From positions 4,560,001 through 4,624,000 of the forward strand of contig NZ_CP080545.1 of NCBI RefSeq assembly GCF_019550795.1: a stretch of DNA of 64,000 bases. The letters are read 5' to 3'. Source of the DNA: Paenibacillus sp. sptzw28. Lineage in GTDB: Bacteria > Bacillota > Bacilli > Paenibacillales > Paenibacillaceae. The notes beneath the pieces are model-generated. The model was given only the letters and a program-made list of their open reading frames with translations. It was not told the origin of the DNA and did not search any database. Positions 44,330 through 54,600 of the stretch are shown here, piece after piece. Every line of letters starts with the position of its first letter. The stretch's first letter is position 1. The translations under genes were made by a program, and so were the position numbers.

Positions 44330-46204
44330 TCACTCGACCGGGAAATATACAGTATATTTCTGGTCTTTAACCTCATAAAGAGGAATGAACCGAAACCCTC
44401 GATCTTGACCTTTCGTTCGGTAAAAACCGGTATTCCACCAGCTGTGATTGCGTTCCCGATCGGGAACAAGCATCGTTTCGGGCTGATTCGGGTTCCCATG
44501 AAGCCGCCTTTCTTCGTCAACCAAGCCGGCCAGTACAATCGGACCGTCCATAAAAGCAACCGTTCCCGGTTCGCCTGGAAGCGCTTCGGCCGTTAACGAT
44601 TTCGGGAATTCCACCCGTATCAGATCACCGTTCATCCACGTTCGTTTGATTTCGGCAAAAGCGGCCGGGCACCGTTCTCCATTCAATGTAACGCCGTTAA
44701 CGGCGATTGTCGCCTCCCCCCTCACCCACCAGGGGATACGGATCGATAGGCGAAACGCCGTTTCCTTCGAAGCCGAAATCGAGATTTCATAGATGAACCG
44801 ATCGGGACGGTGTTCGGGAGTGGGCGGAACATGCACCTCCGTAATCGCCTTCATCCCCTCCACATTCCATGCATTAAGCGGATGCAGTCCGTGCTGGCCG
44901 TCTTGTCGAATCGTCAAGCCGATCGAGCTGTCTCCGATATTCGTTCGCAAAGACGCGGGTAGCCACTGCATCACAGCAATGCCTTGTTCATCCTGCATAA
45001 AGATCTGCTCGGTGTATGCCGCATTAGCCTGCACTAGCGTTCCGTGGCAGCACCAAAAATGCTGCGTAGGCGACCCCCAGTTTTTGGTGCTGCAAGCGCC
45101 TATTCCGAGAAAATAAGCGATCATACCGGATTCTTCATGTTGATGCGCGAGGACCCCGTTAACAAACCTGCGTTCCCAATAATCGGCATAGGCAGGGTCC
45201 CCCGTCCAGCGAAGCAGCGTATGAGCAAGACGCATCATATTGTAGTTCACACAGTGCTCTTGCCCGACGCCCATTCGGTTCATTTTGCCGCGAGGCATCC
45301 ACAGCTCCGCATCGTCACCAGCGCCCGTCGCGACATAGCCCCGTTCAGTAACCGCACATTTCCAGAAGGCTTCGACGATTTCCCGGTAGCGCGAGACCCC
45401 TGTCACCTCCCACGCTCTAGCCGCACCCAGAATTTCCGAAATTTGCGTGTTTGCATGTTTGTTTGTAAGCACATCCCTGCCAGCCAGCAGTGCGTCGAAG
45501 AAACGCCGCCGGTCGTATCGTTCCATCAATACCAGATGCTTCGTATCTTTCGTAATGCCATATAAGTCAGCCCATGTTTCCAACATACCGCCTGTTTCAA
45601 TGTCGAGCAGTTCGTCCATTTGCTCTCGGTTAAATTCGCTTGTCCACCTATGGAACCAGTCCGCCATACCGACCATAATCGCGATCGCCCGCTCGTTGCC
45701 GGCAAGAACATACATTTCATAGAGGCCCATCAACAGCTTATGGACGGTATAATGAGGCGCCCAGACCCATTTGCCGTTCACAACCCGATCCATGTACGTT
45801 TCCGGGAATGCGGCCAGCCACCCGTTTCCGATCTCCAATTGGCAGCGACCGAGCTCGGAAACGATATAATCCGCCTTCGACTTGACGAGGTTATCGCCCG
45901 TCTGCGCATAAATTCGGGCTGCAGCGGACAACCAGTGTCCCATCATATGACCGCGCAGCTCGCATGTGGGAGATTCCCATCCCCAGTGCCAATTCTCTGG
46001 ACCATCCGAACAGGTCGAAGTCGCGCTGGTCGTCCCCCCATTGCCGCTGTAGCTCCATAAACCGGCCTCGAGGTAAAAGTTCCGCAGCAGATTTTGATTC
46101 GTTAAGCTCATGACATATTGTTTATTGATTTCGAAGCGGGCCTTGAGCGGTCCTTCGGCGAGACGGGTTTGACCGCAGGCGTATTCTTGAAAACGCATAA
46201 CCAT
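44330..46204 (-). CDS. GH127-family glycoside hydrolase (beta-L-arabinofuranosidase-like)
   Basis: A 624-residue cytoplasmic protein with the DUF1680/GH127 (alpha/alpha)6 barrel: LLRNFYLEAGLW, CELRGHMMGHWLSAAARIYAQTG, WAPHYTVHKLLMGLYEMY, the catalytic-region Glu/Cys segment (VGQEHCVNYNMMRLAHTLLRWTG and HFWCCHGTLVQANAAY), then C-terminal beta domains (FRLSIRIPWWVRGEATIAVNG, EPGTVAFMDGPIVLAGLVDEE). Family members remove beta-L-arabinofuranose from plant glycans. The ATG lies after GTGAGGTATAAGG. An AraC regulator is transcribed divergently from the 120-bp gap, and a GH51 arabinofuranosidase remnant follows. Confidence 0.9.
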   Translation of the reverse strand: MVMRFQEYACGQTRLAEGPLKARFEINKQYVMSLTNQNLLRNFYLEAGLWSYSGNGGTTSATSTCSDGPENWHWGWESPTCELRGHMMGHWLSAAARIYAQTGDNLVKSKADYIVSELGRCQLEIGNGWLAAFPETYMDRVVNGKWVWAPHYTVHKLLMGLYEMYVLAGNERAIAIMVGMADWFHRWTSEFNREQMDELLDIETGGMLETWADLYGITKDTKHLVLMERYDRRRFFDALLAGRDVLTNKHANTQISEILGAARAWEVTGVSRYREIVEAFWKCAVTERGYVATGAGDDAELWMPRGKMNRMGVGQEHCVNYNMMRLAHTLLRWTGDPAYADYWERRFVNGVLAHQHEESGMIAYFLGIGACSTKNWGSPTQHFWCCHGTLVQANAAYTEQIFMQDEQGIAVMQWLPASLRTNIGDSSIGLTIRQDGQHGLHPLNAWNVEGMKAITEVHVPPTPEHRPDRFIYEISISASKETAFRLSIRIPWWVRGEATIAVNGVTLNGERCPAAFAEIKRTWMNGDLIRVEFPKSLTAEALPGEPGTVAFMDGPIVLAGLVDEERRLHGNPNQPETMLVPDRERNHSWWNTGFYRTKGQDRGFRFIPLYEVKDQKYTVYFPVE

Positions 46205-46327
46205 CCTTATACCTCACTCTTTTTTGTTGTATACTCAATATAGTAAATGGATGGTCACTAACATTGAATGCAATTTATTTCAATTACCTGCACTTTTTTT
46301 GGATTTATAATGGAAGGAGCGGAAGCG

Positions 46328-47197
46328 ATGGAACGGGATATTTATCTAACGGCGGACAGGTTCCCGCTAGTCCGGGATATTGGCAGCAATCGAACCGATG
46401 ACTGGTATTCGCACCCGGATCGGGTGCTGGATTATGACGTCTTTCTGTTCGTCACTGAAGGCTCTATGCAGGTCGTTGAGGAGGATATCGAATACGTCGT
46501 AGGGACGAATGAACATTTATTTCTGAAGAAAGGGTTGCATCATTGGGGACGGCCCGAGACGCTTCCAGGAACGACCTGGTATTGGATTCACTTTACCACG
46601 ATTGCCGATGAGAGAATCGAATATAAACGGCAGCCTGTTGTACCCGAGCTCGAATACTATTTCCAGGGCCATTACCAGTATATGCTTCAGATGCCTAAAT
46701 TCGGTGAGGCTGCGCTGCATTATACGACCGAAGAACGTTTACAATCCATGATCGAAAGCATCCGCAAACAAAGATCGCACCGGATGACGGAAATCAGCCT
46801 CCAAGCCTACCAGCTGTTCTTGAGCCTCTATCGTTCGGCGTCCAACCGGGAGAAAGCGGTAAAGCAAGGAAAGGCCGAAGCCCATGTAGGACGAATCATG
46901 ACGTATTTGAGCCGACATGACGAAGAGGAATTTGACGCAAAAGGGCTGAGCGAATACATGAATTTGAATTACAGTCATATTTCCGCAACCTTCTCCAAAA
47001 TAACCGGTCAAACGATTATCGAAGCGCATACGCGGCTAAGAATGAATAAAGCTCTGCATCTATTGCGTACTACCTCCTTAAATGTCTCGGAAATCAGCGA
47101 ACGTCTCGGATTTCAAAACCCGTTTTATTTTACAAGGGTTTTCAAGAAGGTATTGGGAGAATCACCTAGCTACTATATGAATCATTTTTATCGATAA
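46328..47197 (+). CDS. AraC-family regulator of the GH127 locus
   Basis: A 289-residue protein from ATG 46328, after GGAAGGAGCGG (the frame is open to 46268). An N-terminal cupin-like sugar-sensing domain (VLDYDVFLFVTEGSMQVVEEDIEYVVGTNE) is followed by a C-terminal AraC DNA-binding domain (YMNLNYSHISATFSKITGQ; VSEISERLGFQNPFYFTRVFKKVLGESPSYY). Divergent from the GH127 gene, so it is a likely local activator answering to arabinose-containing oligosaccharides. Confidence 0.9.
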   Translation: MERDIYLTADRFPLVRDIGSNRTDDWYSHPDRVLDYDVFLFVTEGSMQVVEEDIEYVVGTNEHLFLKKGLHHWGRPETLPGTTWYWIHFTTIADERIEYKRQPVVPELEYYFQGHYQYMLQMPKFGEAALHYTTEERLQSMIESIRKQRSHRMTEISLQAYQLFLSLYRSASNREKAVKQGKAEAHVGRIMTYLSRHDEEEFDAKGLSEYMNLNYSHISATFSKITGQTIIEAHTRLRMNKALHLLRTTSLNVSEISERLGFQNPFYFTRVFKKVLGESPSYYMNHFYR

Positions 47198-47329
47198 CCA
47201 TGGGCAAGAGATGAACGTGCAACTAGTATAATGATCCAAAAATTATGAAACTACAGGTACACAGGTTGTGGTATAATCTTGAGAGCCTTTTGATCAGAGA
47301 GATACCATGCCATTTCAGTCAAAGAGAAA

Positions 47330-48010
47330 ACTAAGTTGTTGCTAACCGTTGAACAACGCGTGATGCTAACGTGAATCAGTCAAGCGCGAACGAAAGAATA
47401 TCGACGCGTGGAACTTGCACGGCCATTACGCTGAGGGCTTGAGCATTCCTAAAATCGCGAAAATCCTGCACACCACCGTTACGAAAGTCAATCGTTGCGT
47501 TGAAAAGGCATTGGAGCACGGAGCCGAAGCAGCGCTTGAAGAAGAACAGCGAACCGGAAGACCTCCGGAGATGACCCCGGAAGCCAAGGCGTGGGTTATT
47601 TAGCTCGCTTGCCAGAAACCGAAGGAACTGGGCTATTCCTATGAGTTTGGACGCATCGTATGCTTGCAAGTCCGGGAGCATGCGAAAGATCAAGGAGATG
47701 ATTGCATAGCCCGCATGACTTCCAGCAGTGTTTCCTGACTTTTGCCTGCACAGGAACTCCAGACTCATAAAGTCCGCTACTACTTGCAATGACGCGACCC
47801 CGACTTCGATGCGATACGAGTTGAAGTCCTCCATATCTATCAGCAGGTCGAATATATCTCGAAAACGAGGAGCTCAAGGCGCTGTGTGACGTTTACCTGT
47901 CTTATGATGAGAAGGCGGGTATTCAGGCGATCGAAAATACCGCCTGTGGCTGGCGAACATAAACCATCGGCCGATCCCGAGTACATTCGCCACGGCACGC
48001 TGAGCCTATA
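47330..48010 (+). pseudogene. IS630-family transposase remnant
   Basis: Pieces in several frames match the IS630 family in order: LLLTVEQRVMLT, the HTH region HYAEGLSIPKIAKILHTTVTKVNR (47415-47603), PKELGYSYEF, RDPDFDAIRVEVLHIYQQVE and DPEYIRHGTLSL, with at least four frame changes or stops. No intact catalytic domain remains. It lies between the AraC regulator and the downstream end of the first sugar-transport operon. Confidence 0.8.
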
Positions 48011-48341
48011 GGCGGGGATTGATTTTTCATTACACATCCAGCTCTTCGCACTCGTTATCAGGCTTATTTGGATTTTAAGGAGCGGTAGATTACATGGAGT
48101 ATGTAACGCACCCCGATAATAAAACAAAAAACATACATATCTAAGTAGATTGTTTTACGTTATTGAACAAACGGGAAGCGTTAATTGAACGCACCATGGA
48201 GCAGTTGCTGACGGCAGCCGCTCCTTTTTTATTACGAACGGGCAGGATACTTCCAATATTTGAAGAAATATGATTGGTGATAGTAATGACTTTCTCGGGG
48301 GGTAATCCATCTGGTTTATCGAAGAAAGTGGTACAATACAT
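48011..48341. other. Intergenic, nothing assignable
   Basis: Contains a plus-strand hairpin with a T-run (GGAGC...GCTCCTTTTTT, about 48197-48228) that could act as a terminator, and a 66-codon minus-strand frame of unknown meaning that was not accepted as a gene. Confidence 0.3.
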
Positions 48342-49076
48342 TTACTCATGATCCTCTGACGAGGCAATTCCCAACACGGCCCGATACTGCCCCGGCGTCA
48401 TTCCCGTAAATTTCTTAAACACTTTGTTGAAATAATGCCGGTTCTCAAAACCGACGCGAGCCCCAATCGAGTTGACAGGCACATGAGGGAATTCGGCAAG
48501 TTGCTTTTTCGCTTCGCGAATTCGCACCGTATTTATATACTGCACGAAAGTCGTCCCGGTTTCCTTGCTGAACAGACTGCTGATATAATTCGGGTGCAAA
48601 TTCAAATGTTCGGCCAGAAGGTCTAGCGAAAGATCCTTCGAGTAATTCAATTCGATAAACCCGAGGATTTTAGCCGCATGATCGCGGTCGTCAGCCGAGC
48701 AGATGACAGGAAGTTCGGCGGCGATCCGATGAAGCAAGACGGAAAGTTCGCTCTTATTGATCGGTTTCAGCAAATAGTCGATCACACCGGCGCGAATCGC
48801 TTGCAGCGCATATTGAAATTCATCGTATCCAGTCAGAATAATAAAACGATTGCATAGTTCCCGTGACTTGGCTTCGGCGATCAAGGCGAAACCATCCATC
48901 TCCGGCATGTTGAGATCCGTTATCGTAACGTCCGGCCGATGTTCCATCATTTTCTCAAGCGCATCAAAAGCGTTATGCGCCAGCGCCACCTCGGCAAACT
49001 CAGGCGCGGAATCCTTAACGACTTTCAGAAGTCCCTTCAGAATGGCTGGCTCGTCATCTACGATCATAACTTTCAT
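48342..49076 (-). CDS. AraC-type response regulator (YesN-like)
   Basis: A 244-residue protein with a receiver domain (MKVMIVDDEPAILKGL, phosphoacceptor Asp in VTITDLNMPEMDG, Lys in YLLKPINKSE) and a C-terminal AraC DNA-binding domain (LAEHLNLHPNYISSLFSKETG; VGFENRHYFNKVFKKFTGMTPGQYR). The linker is short, so it belongs to the compact form of the family. The start overlaps the stop of the kinase gene. It probably activates the transport operon of which it is the last gene. Confidence 0.92.
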   Translation of the reverse strand: MKVMIVDDEPAILKGLLKVVKDSAPEFAEVALAHNAFDALEKMMEHRPDVTITDLNMPEMDGFALIAEAKSRELCNRFIILTGYDEFQYALQAIRAGVIDYLLKPINKSELSVLLHRIAAELPVICSADDRDHAAKILGFIELNYSKDLSLDLLAEHLNLHPNYISSLFSKETGTTFVQYINTVRIREAKKQLAEFPHVPVNSIGARVGFENRHYFNKVFKKFTGMTPGQYRAVLGIASSEDHE

Positions 49077-50830
49077 TGTAACGATACCGTCCCTTTCGAC
49101 AAGTATAAGGTTAAAGTCGTTCCTTTCCCTTCCTCACTTTCGAGTTCTATGCGCGAGGTGCCGCCATAAAAAGTTTTGATGCGTTCGCTGACGTTATACA
49201 GTCCAAGGCTGTCGCCTTCGTCGTCCAAGTTCCCCTTCGCATCGCTGCCGAACGCCAACAAAGCGCGAATGTCTTTCAGATTGTCCCAGGCGATCCCCGC
49301 CCCGTTATCGGTCAGCACGATCCGGAACTCATCGCCAGTCTCCTCCGCAAACAGTAAGATACGAACCGGACGGAGAACGGTTGAAGCACCATGAACGATG
49401 CAATTTTCGACGAGCGGCTGAAGCATGAACCGGGGGCATGGAACGGATTCCTCATCAAGCCGAATGTCAAACTCGACCTCCAGTCTGTCTCCAAGCCGGG
49501 CCTGATGAATGTTCAGGTAATAGGCAACCATTTCGATTTCCGCGCTGAGCACGGTGTCGTCCTTCTGCGATGACAGGCTGTACCGCATCAGGCGGGCGAA
49601 CGAATAGGAAATATCCGCCACTTCCTTGTCGTCGTTCGCTTCCGCCATCATGCGGATCGTTTCCAGCGTGTTGTAAAGAAAATGCGGTTTGATCTGCGCC
49701 TGCAGAACTTTGTAAGCGATTTCCTTATTTCTGAGTTCGGCGCGGTGAACATGATTGATGAGCTCATCCAACCGCTGAATCATCGCATTATAAGACAAGG
49801 TCAAAAAACCGATTTCATCCTTATCGCTCTGACTGTTTGTCACCAGTTTCAAATTACTGTCGCTCACAGCCCTCATATGCCGTGCCAGCTTCAAAATTCG
49901 TTTGGCTATCGAAGACGCAAAGGAATAGTATAGGACAGACAGCAGTACAAGCAACGCGATAATGATGGCAACAAGAACGATTTCCCGGTTGCGGCTCCGC
50001 TCAAACACATCGCTCACCTGACCGGCAATCAGGACACGGACACCAAGCTCTTTCAGAAACATCTGGTTGACAATCGTGCGGTGATAAATAAAATCGCTTT
50101 CGATCGTCCGGTCGGCAGCGAGCCCTGCCAACATTCGGTCTTCGGATTCGAAGACCGCGTCCGCGGACACTGGCTCCAGAGGAAGCCTATCCCCCTCTGG
50201 GTTAAAAAATAGTGCTCGCCAATGCTCCCCGACGCCGGCCGCTTTCAGAAACTGCCGTATCATTTCATCGCCGACCCGAATTTCAAGCAGGCCGATCTTT
50301 TCCGTGTACCGACTATTGTACAAATACTGATAGTAACTATAGGAAGGTGTAGCTCCTTCCTCCGACAGCCGGATCCATTTCCCTTTGCCCGGCTTCAACG
50401 TTGCGACAGCCGACAACACCTTGGGATTTAACGCGGCGCGGTCGACAAATCGCTCCGGAATCGAAAGAACTTGGTCTTTCAGCTTGTATATGACCATTGA
50501 CTTCATCTCCGGATTGATAGCCATGGATTGGGAAAACAGCGGATCGATGTACCGAAGATGAGTGTATACACTCTCCGATTCCGAATCGAACACGCCGTCC
50601 AAATAATCGGTCACATACGCATTATATTGCAAAATCCGGTACACCGATTCGATTCGGGCCAGATCCGTTTTCAAGTTTGAATACGCTTGCTCAAGGATGT
50701 TCTGGCGGTTGTCGGCAAATTGTGAGACGAGACTCCCGTAGATCTGATTATAAAATAAGGCACCAACGACAATAACAGGGATGAAAATGATGAAAAAATA
50801 GCCAACGACAATTTTTTTGACAATGCTCAT
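49073..50830 (-). CDS. Sensor histidine kinase (YesM-like)
   Basis: A 585-residue kinase from ATG 50830 (GGGAGAG upstream; open frame to 50869). It has two membrane segments (about residues 5-27 and 285-305) around an extracellular sensing domain, a HAMP linker, a His_kinase domain with the phosphorylated His in IKPHFLYNTLETIRMMAE, and an HATPase (LVENCIVHG, DNGAGI, GLYNVSERI). It partners with the overlapping regulator gene to sense an external sugar. It is co-transcribed with the binding protein and permeases. Confidence 0.92.
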   Translation of the reverse strand: MSIVKKIVVGYFFIIFIPVIVVGALFYNQIYGSLVSQFADNRQNILEQAYSNLKTDLARIESVYRILQYNAYVTDYLDGVFDSESESVYTHLRYIDPLFSQSMAINPEMKSMVIYKLKDQVLSIPERFVDRAALNPKVLSAVATLKPGKGKWIRLSEEGATPSYSYYQYLYNSRYTEKIGLLEIRVGDEMIRQFLKAAGVGEHWRALFFNPEGDRLPLEPVSADAVFESEDRMLAGLAADRTIESDFIYHRTIVNQMFLKELGVRVLIAGQVSDVFERSRNREIVLVAIIIALLVLLSVLYYSFASSIAKRILKLARHMRAVSDSNLKLVTNSQSDKDEIGFLTLSYNAMIQRLDELINHVHRAELRNKEIAYKVLQAQIKPHFLYNTLETIRMMAEANDDKEVADISYSFARLMRYSLSSQKDDTVLSAEIEMVAYYLNIHQARLGDRLEVEFDIRLDEESVPCPRFMLQPLVENCIVHGASTVLRPVRILLFAEETGDEFRIVLTDNGAGIAWDNLKDIRALLAFGSDAKGNLDDEGDSLGLYNVSERIKTFYGGTSRIELESEEGKGTTLTLYLSKGTVSLQ

Positions 50831-50953
50831 GAAAGCCCACTCTCCCGTTGGCCGAAGCCTAATACGCAAATCACTGTAAACGTATCATGCATCCGTACTT
50901 TCCGGTAGGGGCAAAATCCGGTAGAGGCCTCAGCAGCCCCTACCGGAATCGGA

Positions 50954-52591
50954 TTACTGTAACAACGATTTTTTCTGTGCATAAACCTGATTCGCGTATT
51001 CATCAACCTTGTCCATCCCGATTTTCTTGGCAGTATTGATCATATCCTCGTACGCCTTCATCAATTCGGCATCTGATTTCGCCAAATAGATCTTCACTTT
51101 CTGGTTCTTCACCATCTCATCAATCTTCGTTTTCATAATCTGCTCTTTTGAATCGGCTTTGAGCTGTATCAAACCTATCGTCGGCTTAAATTCGGTAATG
51201 TTTTTAATCTCCACCAACGCCTGCGTCGTTTGCGTGCCCGGCACGTAGTTCCAAAGCCCCTCCGTAACAGCATCTGTATATAAGAGCCCCCACCACTTGA
51301 TCCCGTTTTTATTGACGAAATCGGAATCTGCCGGCCTATATTTCAGGTTCGGATAGCCTTCCTCGTTCCACGTCCAATGCTCGCCTTCGATGCCGAACAT
51401 CGTCAGTTTCAACCCTTCCGGGGAAGCTAGATACTGGAGGAATTTGATCGACTTTTCCGGGTTTTTGTTGTTTTTCGTTATGAAGGTGCCGGACCAACCA
51501 ATCCCCGTACTGACAACTTTCGCGTCCTTACTAAGCACCTCCGGGATCATCTTGAACTTATACGGCAAGCCTTTTTGCTCGGCAGCAATATTGTTCCGAT
51601 CCCCGACGCTGACCGTATGGCTGTGCATAAACGCTTTGCCGCCAACGGTGTATTCGTCGTCGATCTGATCGTTGGCAAACGCGAAATTTTCCGCTAGAAT
51701 ATATCCTTTTCGGTACAGATTATTCATGAATTTAAAATAATCCAGCAATTTCGGATTGTTAAGCCCGTAATGGACTTTCCCGTCGGTCTCATACCAGGAA
51801 CCGAGTCCCCCTTCGACGCCGAATTGCGTCATGAAATAAGGCTCGATCCAGTTTTTATCCATAACGAGCGGCACCATATCCGGATACTTCTCTTTCACCA
51901 TACCGAGAAGGTTTACTAAATCGTCCAACGTTTTCAGCGGCGGATTGCCCATTTCTTGTACCAAATCTTCACGAATCGCGATGCCTGGATTGCCGTCATT
52001 TCCGAGCGCGTACTTGTTCGCATCCCATTCTTCCTTCGTGGAGAAAGCGTCGCGGATCGTATAGAAATTACCGTCATCCGCCGTATTGACTGTGATGCGT
52101 ATCGGATCAATCTTGAAGTCCGGGGCATACTTCTGAATCAATTCGTTCAAAGGATAGGAAATGTTCGGATCAGAGAGCCTGTCAATATTGTTGCCTGTGT
52201 TATCCGTGAAAATCAAGTCTGGAAGCTCTCCGGATGCAATCATGGTCGGAAGCTGCTTGTCATCGGCGGCGACCGTAACCTTGAGCTTGACACCGGTTTT
52301 CTCGGTAATCTTGTCGGCGATCGGCCCCGTCCATTCCTTGATCGGATACCAGGGGTGGTTGATGAACAGTGTGAGCTCTACCGGTTCGCTTGAATCTCCC
52401 GCGCCGCCCGCACCTTCTGCGGCCGTTGTCTCCTGCGAGCCTGCACTGCCTGTTCCGGCAGCTTCATTGCTCTTCCCGTCGTCTCCGCTCTGGCCGCTGC
52501 ATGCGGTCATTAGAACGAGTACCATCAATACGATGAGCAGCCATGCGAACTTCTTATTCTTGTCTCCCGCTTTCAATCGAATCCCCTCCAT
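50954..52591 (-). CDS. ABC transporter sugar-binding lipoprotein (LplA-like)
   Basis: A 545-residue lipoprotein from ATG 52591 (AGAGG upstream). It has a signal with lipobox LVLMTACSG, a Ser/Gly/Glu-rich linker and a family 1 extracellular binding domain (ELTLFINHPWYPIKEWTGPIADKITEKTG to VDEYANQVYAQKKS). It is anchored outside the membrane and passes oligosaccharides to the two permeases encoded just upstream in the same operon. The long binding protein fits the LplA/YtcQ type rather than the shorter MalE type. No ATPase gene is present; such systems share MsmX-type ATPases. Confidence 0.9.
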   Translation of the reverse strand: MEGIRLKAGDKNKKFAWLLIVLMVLVLMTACSGQSGDDGKSNEAAGTGSAGSQETTAAEGAGGAGDSSEPVELTLFINHPWYPIKEWTGPIADKITEKTGVKLKVTVAADDKQLPTMIASGELPDLIFTDNTGNNIDRLSDPNISYPLNELIQKYAPDFKIDPIRITVNTADDGNFYTIRDAFSTKEEWDANKYALGNDGNPGIAIREDLVQEMGNPPLKTLDDLVNLLGMVKEKYPDMVPLVMDKNWIEPYFMTQFGVEGGLGSWYETDGKVHYGLNNPKLLDYFKFMNNLYRKGYILAENFAFANDQIDDEYTVGGKAFMHSHTVSVGDRNNIAAEQKGLPYKFKMIPEVLSKDAKVVSTGIGWSGTFITKNNKNPEKSIKFLQYLASPEGLKLTMFGIEGEHWTWNEEGYPNLKYRPADSDFVNKNGIKWWGLLYTDAVTEGLWNYVPGTQTTQALVEIKNITEFKPTIGLIQLKADSKEQIMKTKIDEMVKNQKVKIYLAKSDAELMKAYEDMINTAKKIGMDKVDEYANQVYAQKKSLLQ

Positions 52592-52666
52592 AATAGTATA
52601 ACCTCTATTAAACCGAACGCCAGCAACCACGAACGCCGTCTTAACCGGAAGTAAGGATAAGCTCGA

Positions 52667-53545
52667 TTACCCTTTGACCGAACCGAGCATAATGCCCTGG
52701 ACAAAATATTTTTGCAGAAATGGATAGACGCAGACGATTGGAGCGACTGACACCACCATCGATGTCACCTGCAGAGAGTAGTTGGTTACGCCGGACGTAG
52801 TGGCACCGGCACCAAGCGCTTCACGCGGAATGTTGCTTTTGTTGATAATCTCGATCATTCGAAAGGTTAATGTTCGCAGCCAATCCTCCTGAACGAAATA
52901 AGCGGAATCCAGCCAACTGTTCCATTGCCCGACGCCAAGAAACAAGGACATGGTCGCAAGCAGCGGCAGCGATACAGGAAGGACGATGCTCCAGAAGATT
53001 TTGAATTCACTCGCCCCATCGATGACAGCCGACTCCTTCAATTCCGCCGGGATTTCGCGGAAGAAAGAAACCGCGATCAGCAGGAAAAAGGTGCTGAGCA
53101 TAGAAGGAACGACGTAGACGCCGAACGTATTCAGCAAACCGATAGAACGCAGCACGACATAATAGGGAATCAAGCCGCCGGAAAAATACATCGCGAAAAT
53201 AACGACCGAAAAATACACTTTGCCAAACAGCAGATCGCGGTGCGACAGTCCGTATGCAACGAGGCACGTGAACGTAACGCCGAGAAACGTACCGATGACG
53301 GTTCTCATGACGGTGACAACCAGCGCCTTATACCACTTCGGATCGCTAAGAAACATCGCATAGTTCTCCAGCGTAAAACTCCGCGACCACAAATAAATGT
53401 CGCCGAGCATCGAATCCGTCCCTTTGTTGAAGGAAATAATGAGTACATAGAAGAATGGGTACAACATCACCAGCATGATGCAGAACAATATCGTATAGAT
53501 GAATGCGTCGAACAACAAGTCCTTTTGTCTCGCCCTTGCCAGCAC
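52667..53545 (-). CDS. ABC sugar permease (LplC/YtcP-like)
   Basis: A 292-residue protein with six membrane segments and the permease EAA-type loop (ELKESAVIDGASEFKIFWSIVLPVSLP). It ends VQGIMLGSVKG, a typical tail of the LplC/YtcP type. It forms the channel together with the LplB-type protein encoded upstream and is fed by the binding lipoprotein. The gaps to its neighbours are under 80 bp. Confidence 0.92.
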   Translation of the reverse strand: MLARARQKDLLFDAFIYTILFCIMLVMLYPFFYVLIISFNKGTDSMLGDIYLWSRSFTLENYAMFLSDPKWYKALVVTVMRTVIGTFLGVTFTCLVAYGLSHRDLLFGKVYFSVVIFAMYFSGGLIPYYVVLRSIGLLNTFGVYVVPSMLSTFFLLIAVSFFREIPAELKESAVIDGASEFKIFWSIVLPVSLPLLATMSLFLGVGQWNSWLDSAYFVQEDWLRTLTFRMIEIINKSNIPREALGAGATTSGVTNYSLQVTSMVVSVAPIVCVYPFLQKYFVQGIMLGSVKG

Positions 53546-53562
53546 GGCCGATCCCCCTGTTC

Positions 53563-54543
53563 CTAGAATAAACTTGACCCCGACGTTCTCTTCGCTACGT
53601 AGTTGCTGAGGAAGATGAGAGTAACGGAAATGACGGATTGAATAAGATCGATTGCTGCAGCGTAGGCAAATCTCCCATCGGCAAGTCCGACCTTGAAAGC
53701 GTACGTTTGCACGATTTCCGAGGTGGAATTATTAATGCTGTTGCCAAGCAAATAAGCCTGCTCGAAATTGGAACCGACCAACCCGCCGCCCAGAATGCTG
53801 CCGACCGTCAGAATCAGCACGACGACAACTGTCCCTTTGATGCCGGGAAGCGTAATATGGCGGATTCGGGCCAGTCTTCCCGCTCCATCGATTTGGGCGG
53901 CCTCATACAGAGCTGGATTGATTCCTGCGATGGCGGCCATGAAGATGATCGACCACCAGCCCATTTCCTTCCACATCGCGGTGCCAACGGCAAGTCCCCA
54001 GAAATAATCGGGGTTTGTCGTCAAATCGAGCGGTTCGAGGATAAGACCGATTTTCATCAGCAATTTGTTTACGATGCCCACATCTGCCGAGAAGAAGGAA
54101 AAAGAGAGCCCGGCAACGACAACCCAAGAGATAAAATGCGGCAAGTAGCTGACGGTCTGCACAAACCGTTTAAAGGCCATCTTCCTCACTTCATTGAGCA
54201 GAATCGCGAGCAGGATGGGAGCAGGAAATGTAAACAACACTTTAAGCAAACTGAGAACGAGCGTATTTCTGACAATTTCGCCGAAACGGTAGTCGGTCAC
54301 GAACTCCCGGAAATACTGCAATCCCACCCATTCGCTCGTAAAGATTCCCCGGATGCCGGTCACAATCCTGTACTCTTTGAAAGCCATGATAATCCCGAAC
54401 ATCGGCGTGTAAGCAAAGATCAGCAGGAACAGCATTCCCATCCCTACGAACAGATGAAGCGGCCACTGCTTCTTGAAGCGCTTCCAATATTGCGGCCACT
54501 GTTTGGTTGTGTTCGTTTTTGCAATCGCAACTTTTAGATTCAT
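53563..54543 (-). CDS. ABC sugar permease (LplB/YteP-like)
   Basis: A 326-residue membrane protein: an N-terminal basic segment, six membrane helices, and the EAA loop ALYEAAQIDGAGRLARIRHITLPGIKG. Characteristic LplB-type stretches are YTPMFGIIMAFKEYRI and LSYLPHFISWVVVAGL. First gene of the five-gene operon permease-permease-binding protein-kinase-regulator. The ATG follows AAGGAGGAAGG. An unusual double palindrome lies about 60-90 bp upstream. Confidence 0.92.
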   Translation of the reverse strand: MNLKVAIAKTNTTKQWPQYWKRFKKQWPLHLFVGMGMLFLLIFAYTPMFGIIMAFKEYRIVTGIRGIFTSEWVGLQYFREFVTDYRFGEIVRNTLVLSLLKVLFTFPAPILLAILLNEVRKMAFKRFVQTVSYLPHFISWVVVAGLSFSFFSADVGIVNKLLMKIGLILEPLDLTTNPDYFWGLAVGTAMWKEMGWWSIIFMAAIAGINPALYEAAQIDGAGRLARIRHITLPGIKGTVVVVLILTVGSILGGGLVGSNFEQAYLLGNSINNSTSEIVQTYAFKVGLADGRFAYAAAIDLIQSVISVTLIFLSNYVAKRTSGSSLF

Positions 54544-54600
54544 GTGCCTTCCTCCTTACTCATTATTATAAAAACCCGAGTAAAACGGCCGAAAGACAAC

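Noticed and set aside
48141..48341. 66-codon minus-strand frame between the IS630 remnant and the regulator gene
   Set aside because: No ribosome-binding site and no recognised similarity; too short to support.
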